Positions 13,060 to 21,315 of a stretch of 64,000 nucleotides of DNA are shown here, piece after piece; position 1 is the stretch's first letter; every line of letters begins with the position of its first letter. Under the pieces are notes generated by a model that ran no database searches, was not told the DNA's origin, and worked only from the letters and a program-made list of their open reading frames with translations. This stretch comes from Paucibacter sp963740455 (GTDB lineage Bacteria > Pseudomonadota > Gammaproteobacteria > Burkholderiales > Burkholderiaceae_C): the NCBI GenBank assembly GCA_963740455.1, contig CAVUEF010000006.1:1-64000 (forward strand), given 5' to 3'. The position numbers and the translations under genes were made by a program.

Positions 13060-13913
13060 CGCTTGCTGCGCAGATTGCGCTTGATTTCCTGCAGTATGGG
13101 CCTGAGCCCCGGCCCCAGTCTCAACGCCACGCCCGTGCACAAGATGTCGACGACGATCAGGTGCAGCAGCCTCGACACCATCGGGCTGTAGCGGTCATAG
13201 TCTTCCGGGTGATCCACGGCGAGCAGGATCTGACCAGGGCTCTGGCCGATGCGCGCTAGCGGCGAGCCGCTGGCTGTGACGATGATGACAGTGGCCCCCT
13301 TTTTTCGCGCGATCTCGGCTGCATCAATCAGGTCGCGGCTGCGTCCCGAGTTGCTGATGATGACCACACAGTCGCCAGGCTTGAGCATGGTGGCGCTCAT
13401 CACCTGCACGTGTCCGTCGCTGCAAGCTACCGCGTTCACGCCGAGGCGGAAGAATTTGTGCTGAGCATCCTGCGCCACGATGCCTGAGTTGCCCACGCCG
13501 TAGAACTCGATGCGACGCTTGCCGCGCCCTGCATCGGCCAAGGCGTTGATGGCGGCTTCAAGCAAGGTGCTCGCCGCATCGTTGCGATAGTGCAGCAGTG
13601 CAGCAACGGCGTTGTCTATGACTTTGATGATCAGCTCGCCGGGCTTGTCGCCTTCATCGACCGCTTGATGCACGAAGGGCACACCCTCGCTGACGCTGCC
13701 AGCGAGCTTGCGCTTGAAGTCGACCAAGCCGTCATAGCCGACGCTGCGACAAAACCGCACCACGGTGGGCTTGCTGACATGGGCGCGTGCGGCTAACTCC
13801 GCGATGGGCAGCGAGGCAAATGCGCGTGCGTCGGAGATCAACAATTGCGCCACACGTTGTTCGGCGGGCGGCAACGCGGGCAGGGCCGCGCGAACGCGTT
13901 GCACGATGCTCAT
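13041..13913 (-). CDS. hexR: RpiR-family transcriptional regulator HexR
   Basis: HexR represses central carbon genes such as zwf and is released by 2-keto-3-deoxy-6-phosphogluconate in the species studied. The 290 residues hold an N-terminal HTH (about 37-62, IAELAARAHVSKPTVVRFCR) and a C-terminal SIS sugar-phosphate domain (about 125-255, with YGVGNSGIVAQDAQHKF and ISNSGRSRDLIDAAE). It lies 33 bases downstream of zwf on the same strand and is probably cotranscribed. A matching operator lies upstream of zwf, so autoregulation through the zwf promoter is likely. Confidence 0.88.
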   Translation of the reverse strand: MSIVQRVRAALPALPPAEQRVAQLLISDARAFASLPIAELAARAHVSKPTVVRFCRSVGYDGLVDFKRKLAGSVSEGVPFVHQAVDEGDKPGELIIKVIDNAVAALLHYRNDAASTLLEAAINALADAGRGKRRIEFYGVGNSGIVAQDAQHKFFRLGVNAVACSDGHVQVMSATMLKPGDCVVIISNSGRSRDLIDAAEIARKKGATVIIVTASGSPLARIGQSPGQILLAVDHPEDYDRYSPMVSRLLHLIVVDILCTGVALRLGPGLRPILQEIKRNLRSKRYAPEV

Positions 13914-13946
13914 GTCAGACGCTCCAACGGATCGACGCTGCCGAGG

Positions 13947-15392
13947 TCATAGCTCTTCTGACCATGCAAAGCCGTCACGCGCCACCAGGGCGCTGGCGGC
14001 CGGCGGGCCCCAGCTGCCAGACGTATAGGGGCGCGGACCACTCGAGTCCTGCTGCCATGCGTCGAGAATGGGCTCCACCCAGCGCCAAGCCTGCTCCTGT
14101 TCATCGCTTCGCACGAACAAGGTCAGACGTCCGGCGATCGCGTCGAGCAGCAAGCGCTCGTAAGCCCCCACGCGATTCGCTGCAAAGGCCTTGTCGAAGT
14201 CCAGATCCAATGAGACCGGAGCCAGCGATTCCCCGTGAGAGCTGCCTTTGGCAGCCAGCAGGTGCAGCTCCAAGCCATCTTCTGGCTGCAGCTTGATCAC
14301 CAACTTGTTTGCCGTGTTGCCGCCCGGAAAAATCGGATGTGGTACGGGCCGGAAGTTGACGACGATCTGTGCGTCCCGCGCGGCCAGACGCTTGCCGGTG
14401 CGCAGGTAGAAAGGCACGCCTGCCCAGCGCCAGTTTTGCACCTCGGTGCGCAGCGCCACAAAGGTCTCGCAAACGCTGCTGGCCGGCACCTTCATTTCAT
14501 CCAAGTAGGCCTGGACCGGCTTGCCGTCGGAGCTGCCGGCACGGTATTGGCCGCGCACCACGTCGCGCGCCACGGCCGCCGCAGTGAACGGCTTGAGGGA
14601 GCGCAGCACCTTCAGCTTCTCGTCACGAATGGCATCGGCGTCACTCGTGGACGGTGGCTCCATGGCCACCATCGTGAGCAGTTGCAGCGCATGGTTCTGA
14701 ATCATGTCGCGCAAGGCCCCGGTGCGGTCGTAAAAGTCACCGCGCGTGCCCACGCCCAAGTCCTCGGCCAAGGTGATCTGGATATTGGCGATGCTCTCGC
14801 GGCGCCACAATGGCTCGAACAGCGCGTTGCCGAATCGCAGCGCCATCAGGTTCTGCACCGATGGCTTGCCCAGGTAGTGGTCGATGCGGAAGGCCTGGCT
14901 TTCGGCAAACACTGCGCGCACCACTTTGTTGATCTCTTGTGCGCTCGCCAGATCGTGACCCAAGGGTTTTTCGAGCACCACGCGAACTCTCGGTCCGTTC
15001 AAGCCGGCGGCACCCAGCTGCTCGCAGATCTGTGTGAACAGATGCGGACTGGTGGCCAGATACATCACCACGGTATCGGCGTTGCGCTCATCGAGCCAAA
15101 CTCTCAGCCGTTGGTAATGATCGGGCTGCGACAAATCAAGTTGTCGGTAGTGCAGCAAAGCGGCAAAACGCTCGAACTCGTCTTCACTGGGACGCTTCGA
15201 TGGCTCCGCCTCCTGGAGGCGCTCTTTGAGCCAGGCGCGATAGCGCTCGCTGGGCATGTCGTCTCTGGCTACCGAGAGAATGCGTCCGCCTTCAGGCAGC
15301 TTGCCATGGCGAAACGCCTGGAACAGGGCTGGCATCAGCTTGCGCCATGTGAGGTCGCCAGTGCCGCCAAAAAAAACGAGATCAAAGGACAT
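13947..15392 (-). CDS. zwf: Glucose-6-phosphate 1-dehydrogenase
   Basis: Zwf oxidises glucose 6-phosphate to 6-phosphogluconolactone with NAD(P)+, the entry step of the oxidative pentose phosphate and Entner-Doudoroff routes. The 481-residue protein starts with the dinucleotide-binding segment FGGTGDLTWRKLMPALF, then has EKPLGHDLASA and the active-site motif RIDHYLGK. I chose the ATG at 15392 because the family begins there; the open frame extends 60 codons upstream through non-conserved sequence that covers the operator. It is divergent from pgi and followed by hexR. Confidence 0.96.
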   Translation of the reverse strand: MSFDLVFFGGTGDLTWRKLMPALFQAFRHGKLPEGGRILSVARDDMPSERYRAWLKERLQEAEPSKRPSEDEFERFAALLHYRQLDLSQPDHYQRLRVWLDERNADTVVMYLATSPHLFTQICEQLGAAGLNGPRVRVVLEKPLGHDLASAQEINKVVRAVFAESQAFRIDHYLGKPSVQNLMALRFGNALFEPLWRRESIANIQITLAEDLGVGTRGDFYDRTGALRDMIQNHALQLLTMVAMEPPSTSDADAIRDEKLKVLRSLKPFTAAAVARDVVRGQYRAGSSDGKPVQAYLDEMKVPASSVCETFVALRTEVQNWRWAGVPFYLRTGKRLAARDAQIVVNFRPVPHPIFPGGNTANKLVIKLQPEDGLELHLLAAKGSSHGESLAPVSLDLDFDKAFAANRVGAYERLLLDAIAGRLTLFVRSDEQEQAWRWVEPILDAWQQDSSGPRPYTSGSWGPPAASALVARDGFAWSEEL

Positions 15393-15741
15393 GTATGAGC
15401 CAGTTAGACACTGTTTGCATGGTTGGACGGGCAGAGAACCAAGGTGATGTAACCCAGTTACATGATAATGATGTCCAAGTTTCACCGCGGCGTCAATGCC
15501 TGTACGTTGTTGGAGGCCAGGCACGCGGACTTGGCTTACAAGCGCGTGAGTCCAAACGTCACCCAGGAACAAGGTCTAATCGAGTCTGTTCTCCTTATCT
15601 GTACCCGATGGCACTTGAACCGATGAACCCACTCGATCAGCTCAGACAGTGCAAGGCCAAACCAGCGTTGATCGCGACGACCGCGCCGCCCACGGCCAGC
15701 GAACTTGTGTGTCTTGGTGGCCAAATGTTCGAGGTATGAAA
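15393..15741. other. Divergent zwf/pgi promoter region
   Basis: These 349 bases separate the divergent starts of zwf and pgi. They contain the HexR-like operator 55 bases upstream of zwf. No small gene or clear sigma-70 promoter pair was convincing. Confidence 0.6.
15448..15462. promoter_or_regulatory. HexR-type operator upstream of zwf
   Basis: The 15-bp sequence TGTAACCCAGTTACA is a perfect inverted repeat (TGTAAC, CCA spacer, GTTACA). It closely resembles the HexR consensus known from gammaproteobacteria (TGTAATTAAATTACA-like). Its place between zwf and pgi, with hexR directly downstream of zwf, supports repression of zwf-hexR and perhaps of pgi. Confidence 0.75.
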
Positions 15742-17367
15742 ATGAGGACGCTTCGATGTGACCAAACGCCGAGCTGGGGCGCGCTGACCGAGTATTTCCG
15801 GACCGCCGGGCGTGATCTTGACCTGCGCCTTGCCTTTGAGCAGGACGCGGCACGCTTCGAGCATTTTTCGCTGAGAGCACCCGAGGTGTTCGCCGATTTG
15901 TCCAAGAATCTCATCGATGCGCCGGCAATGCAGCTGCTGCTGCAACTGGCACACGACTGTGGTCTTGAGGTCCAACGTGACGCCATGTTTGCCGGCGAGC
16001 TCATCAACCGCACCGAGGGCCGCGCCGTACTGCATACCGCCTTGCGTGCGCCCAAGGGCCAGGGATTGCACAGCGAGCTTGTCCATGGCGTGCTTGAGCA
16101 AGTGCTGGCCTATGTGGAAAAGGTACGTGATCAAGCGGTCAGCGGCATACGTCATGTCGTCCATATCGGCATCGGCGGCAGCGATCTGGGGCCGCAGATG
16201 GTGGTGCCTGCCCTGGACGCTTTCGCGCACCCGAAGCTGCATTTGCACTTTGTCTCCAACATCGACGGGCATGATTTGGTCAAAGTGCTGCGCGGGATGA
16301 ATCCGCACGAGACGCTGTTCGTGATTGCCTCCAAGACCTTCACCACGCAGGAGACCCTGGCCAACGCCCAGGCCGCCAAGGCATGGTTCCTGGCTCAAGG
16401 CGGCAGCGACATCGGCAAACACTTTGTGGCAACCACCACCAACGTCGAGGCGGCGGCGGCTTTCGGCATCAGCACGACCTTTGGCTTCTGGGACTGGGTG
16501 GGAGGACGCTATTCCATTTGGTCGGCCATCGGCCTGCCCATCGCACTGGCCATTGGCGCAGAGAATTTCCGCGCCTTCCTCGCTGGCGCACACGCCATGG
16601 ACCAGCACTTTGTGCAAGCGCCGCTGGCGTGCAATCTGCCCGTGCTAATGGGGTTGCTGGACGTCTGGTACCGCAACTTTCATGGCTTTGGCAGTCGCAG
16701 CGTGGCGCCTTATCACCAGGGCCTGCTGCGCTTGCCCGCCTATCTTCAGCAATTGGAAATGGAGAGCAACGGCAAGCGCGTGGATCTGGACGGCAACGCG
16801 CTGCCTTATGCCACCAGCCCGGTGGTCTGGGGCGAGGCTGGCACCAATGGTCAGCACGCCTATTTTCAAATGCTGCATCAGGGCACTGACCTGATCCCGG
16901 TCGAGTTCATTGCCGTGAAAACGCCCCACTACGGTTCAGACCTGACCCCGGTGCTCAAGCCCATGCTGGCGGATCAGCACCGCAAGCTGCTGGCCAATTG
17001 CCTCGCCCAATCTCAGGCGCTGATGCAAGGCAAGACCACTGAACAGGCGCTGGCCGAGCGGGCGCCGACCGCCAGCGGGACCCTGGACGCGCCGACGCTG
17101 GCGCGCCATCGAAGCTTTCCCGGCAATCGACCGAGCACCACGCTTGTGTTGGAGTCGCTGACACCGCGCTCGCTCGGCGCGCTGATCGCACTCTACGAGC
17201 ACCGCGTGTTCGTCAGCGGTGCGCTGTGGGGGATCAACAGTTTCGACCAATGGGGGGTGGAGCTGGGCAAGGCCTTGTGCAGTGCCTTGCTGCCGCGGAT
17301 GGACAACGGTGACGTGTCGGGGCTCGATGGTTCGACGGCCGGCTTGCTGACAATCTTGAAGGGTTGA
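15742..17367 (+). CDS. pgi: Glucose-6-phosphate isomerase
   Basis: Pgi interconverts glucose 6-phosphate and fructose 6-phosphate in the cytoplasm. The 541-residue protein shows the PGI core: HIGIGGSDLGPQM, ASKTFTTQET, FGFWDWVGGRYSIWSAIGLP (family signature), the catalytic Glu region GEAGTNGQHAYFQMLHQG, and the C-terminal INSFDQWGVELGK signature. GAGG at 15731-15734 is best spaced for the ATG at 15742; an ATG two codons earlier is possible. It is divergent from zwf, across the HexR-like site. Confidence 0.96.
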   Translation: MRTLRCDQTPSWGALTEYFRTAGRDLDLRLAFEQDAARFEHFSLRAPEVFADLSKNLIDAPAMQLLLQLAHDCGLEVQRDAMFAGELINRTEGRAVLHTALRAPKGQGLHSELVHGVLEQVLAYVEKVRDQAVSGIRHVVHIGIGGSDLGPQMVVPALDAFAHPKLHLHFVSNIDGHDLVKVLRGMNPHETLFVIASKTFTTQETLANAQAAKAWFLAQGGSDIGKHFVATTTNVEAAAAFGISTTFGFWDWVGGRYSIWSAIGLPIALAIGAENFRAFLAGAHAMDQHFVQAPLACNLPVLMGLLDVWYRNFHGFGSRSVAPYHQGLLRLPAYLQQLEMESNGKRVDLDGNALPYATSPVVWGEAGTNGQHAYFQMLHQGTDLIPVEFIAVKTPHYGSDLTPVLKPMLADQHRKLLANCLAQSQALMQGKTTEQALAERAPTASGTLDAPTLARHRSFPGNRPSTTLVLESLTPRSLGALIALYEHRVFVSGALWGINSFDQWGVELGKALCSALLPRMDNGDVSGLDGSTAGLLTILKG

Positions 17368-17377
17368 ATCCAGCCCG

Positions 17378-17596
17378 TCAGTTGAGGTCATCACTTTGCG
17401 CTTGCGGCAAGGTCTGATCCGCAGCCTCGTCAGAATCCACCCGGAAGGATTCGCTGGCCCAGGCCCCCAGGTCGATCTGGCGGCAGCGCTCCGAGCAAAA
17501 CGGACGCCAGGGGTTCTGTTCGGAATAGACGCTGCTTGCGCCGCAACCGGGGCAGCGCACCAGACGCGTCTTTGTGGAGATTGAAGCGGGATTCAT
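17378..17596 (-). CDS. yacG: Zinc-binding DNA gyrase inhibitor YacG
   Basis: YacG is a small zinc protein that binds GyrB and inhibits gyrase in E. coli. The 72-residue product has the four-cysteine zinc site CPGCG and FCSERCRQIDLGAWASE, the family signature. It is the last gene of the pilB-pilC-pilD-coaE-zapD-yacG run, starting ten bases after the zapD stop. The ATG at 17596 is preferred over a GTG two codons upstream. It converges on pgi. Confidence 0.9.
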   Translation of the reverse strand: MNPASISTKTRLVRCPGCGASSVYSEQNPWRPFCSERCRQIDLGAWASESFRVDSDEAADQTLPQAQSDDLN

Positions 17597-17606
17597 GTGC
17601 ACAAGG

Positions 17607-18371
17607 TCAATTGCACAGTGTCAGTTCGAAACTGGCGTCCCTGGGCGTCAGCCTGAGCCGGCCCTCGTCGTCTTGCTGCATCAACCGGATCGATACCAGC
17701 AGCCGGTGGCCGCTGATCTCGGGTATCAAGCCCAGCGTTTCGTCCAGGCGCACGCGCAGCAATTGATACACGCGGCCCGCTGCCAGGCTTTGCTGGTATT
17801 GACCGGCGCTGGCTGCCACCATGTGCGGCACGCCTGCATCGCGCAGCAGGCCGAGCAACACCTGCAGGGCTTGTGCGAGCGGCATCAGCGTGGCAATCCA
17901 CAGCATCAAATCGGCCCTGCGGTGGTTCGGCGCGCGATGCTGCCAGGCAAAGTAGGCGGGCAAGTCAAACTCGCAGGTGCCTCCGGGAATATTGATACGG
18001 CTGCGTATGCTCATCAAGAATTCGTTCGCGGTGAGGCTGTGGCCAGCCTTGCCGGACAACTGGTTCAGACCGTCGAACGCCTGCTCGATGCGTACCACCA
18101 CCTCGTCGAGTGCCTGCTCTGAAATGGACGGGTTGCCGCGGTAGCTGTTGAGCTGGGCCTTGTGGCGGTCAAGCTCCTTGAGCAGGTCGGATTTCAGATC
18201 GGCCCGCGACGCGACGTCCATGATCTCGAAGATCGTGGCCAGCGCGAAATGGTGGTCAATCGGTTCATCGCGCGGGATCAGCTGGGCCAGGCGGTCGAAC
18301 AAATGTTCGAGGCGCAGCATGGTGCGGATGCTTTCATTGAACGGGTATTCGTAGAGGACCAAGGCGGCCAT
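17607..18371 (-). CDS. zapD: Cell division protein ZapD
   Basis: ZapD binds the FtsZ C-terminal tail and bundles FtsZ filaments at midcell. The 254-residue sequence begins with the characteristic LVLYEYPFNESIRTMLRLEHLFDRL segment and continues with LKSDLLKELDRHKAQLNSYRGNP and QFDLPAYFAWQ-like text (CEFDLPAYFAWQHR), both typical of the family. It sits between coaE and yacG, its usual place in betaproteobacteria. The 122 bases before it, up to coaE, hold no gene. Confidence 0.92.
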   Translation of the reverse strand: MAALVLYEYPFNESIRTMLRLEHLFDRLAQLIPRDEPIDHHFALATIFEIMDVASRADLKSDLLKELDRHKAQLNSYRGNPSISEQALDEVVVRIEQAFDGLNQLSGKAGHSLTANEFLMSIRSRINIPGGTCEFDLPAYFAWQHRAPNHRRADLMLWIATLMPLAQALQVLLGLLRDAGVPHMVAASAGQYQQSLAAGRVYQLLRVRLDETLGLIPEISGHRLLVSIRLMQQDDEGRLRLTPRDASFELTLCN

Positions 18372-18493
18372 TCCTTGTCAGCCAAAGCAATCTGGAGGGC
18401 GTTTCTGGGTCGCGAGTGCAAGGCCCTTGCGAGGATTGTTTCACACTGAGCAGCACGACGCCTGCACGTGCAACTCCGGAAATGAGTGATAGC

Positions 18494-19111
18494 TTAACTG
18501 AGCCAGCAGTCGCGCAAGCTTTGCACTTGCTCATTCAACTCGGCCATGCTAAGTTGTTCGTTGTAGATCACGGCATCAGCGCAAGCGCGGCGCGCACTTC
18601 GACTCGCCTGTTGACGCAATACTGACCGGACCGCATCGACGGTCCAGCCCGAACGGCAAACGACACGTTCGATTTGCGTGCTCTCGAGGCAATCGACCAC
18701 GAGGACCTTGTCGACCTGCATGCGCCAGCGACCCGATTCCGCGAGCAGCGGAACGTCGAACACAATCACGGCGTTGCCGGCAACTGCGGTCAGACGTGCT
18801 GTCTCTGCGGCAATCATCGGGTGCAGGATAGCCTCCAGCGCCTCGCGATTCAGAGGGTCACCGAAGGCCAATTGGCGCATGTGGGCGCGGTCCAGGGCAC
18901 CTGCGCTGTCCACGGCCCGAGGGCCAAAACGCGCCACGATGGCAGGCAGTGCCGGGCCGCCCACGGCAGTCAGTTGGCGTGCAATCGTGTCGGTGTCTAT
19001 CAAGGTGGCACCTGACGCGGCCCACATGGCCGACACAGTGCTCTTGCCGCTGCCAATGCCTCCCGTCAAGCCAATGCGAAGACCGGCAGTTGAGCTTGAT
19101 CTCAGGCCCAT
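18494..19111 (-). CDS. coaE: Dephospho-CoA kinase
   Basis: CoaE phosphorylates the ribose 3' hydroxyl of dephospho-CoA, the last step of coenzyme A synthesis. The 205-residue protein has the P-loop GLTGGIGSGKST, the conserved DTDTIAR segment and VFDVPLLAESG. The ATG at 19111 overlaps the end of pilD; a TTG at 19120 would be the upstream option. Cotranscription with pilBCD is usual in this group. Confidence 0.95.
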   Translation of the reverse strand: MGLRSSSTAGLRIGLTGGIGSGKSTVSAMWAASGATLIDTDTIARQLTAVGGPALPAIVARFGPRAVDSAGALDRAHMRQLAFGDPLNREALEAILHPMIAAETARLTAVAGNAVIVFDVPLLAESGRWRMQVDKVLVVDCLESTQIERVVCRSGWTVDAVRSVLRQQASRSARRACADAVIYNEQLSMAELNEQVQSLRDCWLS

Positions 19112-20034
19112 CCCATCCAACCCAGCACTCGGTCAGGTCCGGCCAGCAGAGCCACCAGACCGCCACCCACCAGGAACGGGCCGAAGGGGACGTAGCGGCC
19201 CTCGCGCAGGGAGGCGCGCATCTTCATGGCGATGCCCACCACCGCGCCGATCACCGAAGCGCTGAGTACGATGGGCAGAATCATTTGCCAACCGAGCCAG
19301 GCACCGAGCGCAGCCAGCAGCTTGAAGTCACCATAGCCCATGCCTTCCTTGCCGGTGGTGAGCTTGAACAGCCAATACACCGACCACAGCGACAAATAAC
19401 CAACAGCGGCTCCGAACACGGCCTGTTGAAGCGGCAGCGTCCAACCCAGGGCCGCCGCCATCAGCCCTGCCCACAGCAGCGGCTGGTTGATCGAGTCAGG
19501 CAGCAGGGTGGTGTCCCAGTCGATGGCGGCCAGGGCGATCAAAGCCGCGCCAAAGACACACCACATGAGGGTCAGTCCTTGCGCGCCGAAGCGCACGCCG
19601 ATCGCCGCAAACAGGGCACCCGTCAGCAGTTCGATCAGCGGGTAGCGGGGCGAGATCGGCGTCTTGCAGGCGGCGCAGCGTCCGCGCAGTCGCAAATAGC
19701 CCAACACGGGAATGTTTTCATGCCAGGCCAGTTGATGACCGCAGGCCGGACAGCGTGAGCGAGGCTTGGCAATTCCCAAGAGGGGCAAGGCAGCCAACTT
19801 GCTGTGCACCAGTTCGGCCCCTGCAGCCAACTGGCCGGACTCGGAAGTCGTCAGGCCAGCCAAGCTCTGCAGTGCCTGCCTGTCGCTCAAATGAGCGGCA
19901 GCGTCGGCCAGCCACTGGCGCTCCATGATGAGCGGCACCCGGTGCGCCACGACGTTCAGGAAGCTGCCCACACACAGCCCCAATACCGCGAGCCACACAG
20001 GGGAGAGCAAGAGCTGAACCAGATGGGGATCCAT
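19102..20034 (-). CDS. pilD: Type IV prepilin peptidase/N-methyltransferase PilD
   Basis: PilD cleaves the leader of type IV prepilins and methylates the new N-terminal residue in the inner membrane. The 310-residue protein has the N-terminal GSFLNVVAHRVP segment, a cytoplasmic zinc site (CPACGH and CAACKTPI) and the two aspartates of the aspartic protease (AAIDWDTTLLPD and GMGYGDFKLLAALG). Several hydrophobic helices follow. It lies nine bases downstream of pilC. Confidence 0.96.
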   Translation of the reverse strand: MDPHLVQLLLSPVWLAVLGLCVGSFLNVVAHRVPLIMERQWLADAAAHLSDRQALQSLAGLTTSESGQLAAGAELVHSKLAALPLLGIAKPRSRCPACGHQLAWHENIPVLGYLRLRGRCAACKTPISPRYPLIELLTGALFAAIGVRFGAQGLTLMWCVFGAALIALAAIDWDTTLLPDSINQPLLWAGLMAAALGWTLPLQQAVFGAAVGYLSLWSVYWLFKLTTGKEGMGYGDFKLLAALGAWLGWQMILPIVLSASVIGAVVGIAMKMRASLREGRYVPFGPFLVGGGLVALLAGPDRVLGWMGWA

Positions 20035-20043
20035 TGCCTTCGC

Positions 20044-21264
20044 CTACACCACTTGACCGAGTTTGAAGATGGGCAGGTACATCGCCACGACGATGCCACC
20101 GATCATGGTGCCCAGGATGACGATGATGATGGGCTCCATCAGGCTCGACAGGCCCTTGACCATTTCATCGACTTCGTCTTCATAGAATTCGGCGGCCTTG
20201 GACAGCATGTGATCCAGTGACCCAGATTCCTCGCCAATGGCCGACATCTGCAGCACCATACTGGGGAAGATGTTGGTTGATTGCATCGACGTGGTCAGCG
20301 ATGAGCCGGTGGACACGTCGCGCTGGATCTTCAGGGTGGCTTCGGAAAACACCGCGTTGCCCGACGCTCCGCCCACCGAATCGAGCGCTTCCACCAGTGG
20401 CACGCCTGCGGCGAACATGGTCGACAAAGTGCGCGTCCAGCGCGCCACCGCCGACTTGTAGAGCAAGTCTCCAAAAATCGGGATCCTCAGCAGCAGACGA
20501 TCCATCACTTGCTGCATTCGTTCCGAGCGTTTCCAGCTTTGCAGAAAGAAGTAGATGCCGCCGCCCATCGAACCAAAGATCAGGTACCAGTAGGCGACAA
20601 AAAATTCCGATAGGGCAATCACAAACAGGGTCGGCGCGGGCAAGTCGGCGCCAAACGACTTGAACACCTCCTTGAAAGCAGGGACCACGAAAATCATGAT
20701 CACGGCCAGCACGATGAAAGCCACCACCATCACGCCGATGGGGTACATCAGCGCCGACTTGATCTTGTTCTTCAGCGCGACCGTTTTCTCCTGATAGATC
20801 GCCAGACGATCCAGCAACGCCTCCAGGATGCCGCCGGTTTCGCCCGCTTCCACGAGATTGCAATACAGCGCGTCGAAATACATCGGGTGTTTGCGAAAGG
20901 CAGTCGACAAACTCGTGCCCGTTTCCACATCGCCCCGGATGTCGGTGAGCAGGCGCGTCAACTTGGGGTTGGGGCTGCCGCGCGCCACAATGTCAAACGC
21001 CTGCAGCAATGGCACGCCCGCGCGCATCATGGTGGCGAGTTGGCGCGTAAAGATGGCGATGTCCTTTTGCTTGATTGACTTGCCACCGCTCAACCGACGC
21101 TTCTTCACCTTGTTGACCAAGATGCCCTGACGCCGCAGGGTGGCGTTCACCATGGCTTCGCCTGCCGAGCGGACTTCGCCGCGCAGAATCTTGCCGTTGC
21201 GATCTTTCCCCTCCCACTCGAACACGAATTCAGGAACCTTCTTTGCAGCCGTCGACGTCGCCAT
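20044..21264 (-). CDS. pilC: Type IV pilus inner-membrane platform protein PilC
   Basis: PilC is the GspF-family platform protein on which PilB drives pilus polymerisation. The 406 residues contain two GspF domains, with DIAIFTRQLATMMRAGVPLLQAFDI near residue 68 and the repeat RWTRTLSTMFAAGVPLVEALDS in the second half, plus membrane helices near 170-195, 220-240 and 375-400. It lies between pilB and pilD on the same strand. Confidence 0.96.
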   Translation of the reverse strand: MATSTAAKKVPEFVFEWEGKDRNGKILRGEVRSAGEAMVNATLRRQGILVNKVKKRRLSGGKSIKQKDIAIFTRQLATMMRAGVPLLQAFDIVARGSPNPKLTRLLTDIRGDVETGTSLSTAFRKHPMYFDALYCNLVEAGETGGILEALLDRLAIYQEKTVALKNKIKSALMYPIGVMVVAFIVLAVIMIFVVPAFKEVFKSFGADLPAPTLFVIALSEFFVAYWYLIFGSMGGGIYFFLQSWKRSERMQQVMDRLLLRIPIFGDLLYKSAVARWTRTLSTMFAAGVPLVEALDSVGGASGNAVFSEATLKIQRDVSTGSSLTTSMQSTNIFPSMVLQMSAIGEESGSLDHMLSKAAEFYEDEVDEMVKGLSSLMEPIIIVILGTMIGGIVVAMYLPIFKLGQVV

Positions 21265-21315
21265 ATCACCTCCAGGGGGTCAGTCCCCAGCCTGCCGATT
21301 GTCCCTGCGCGGGGT

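Noticed and set aside
14235..15398. A 387-codon plus-strand frame opposite zwf
   Set aside because: Zwf on the minus strand carries all catalytic motifs; this frame has none.
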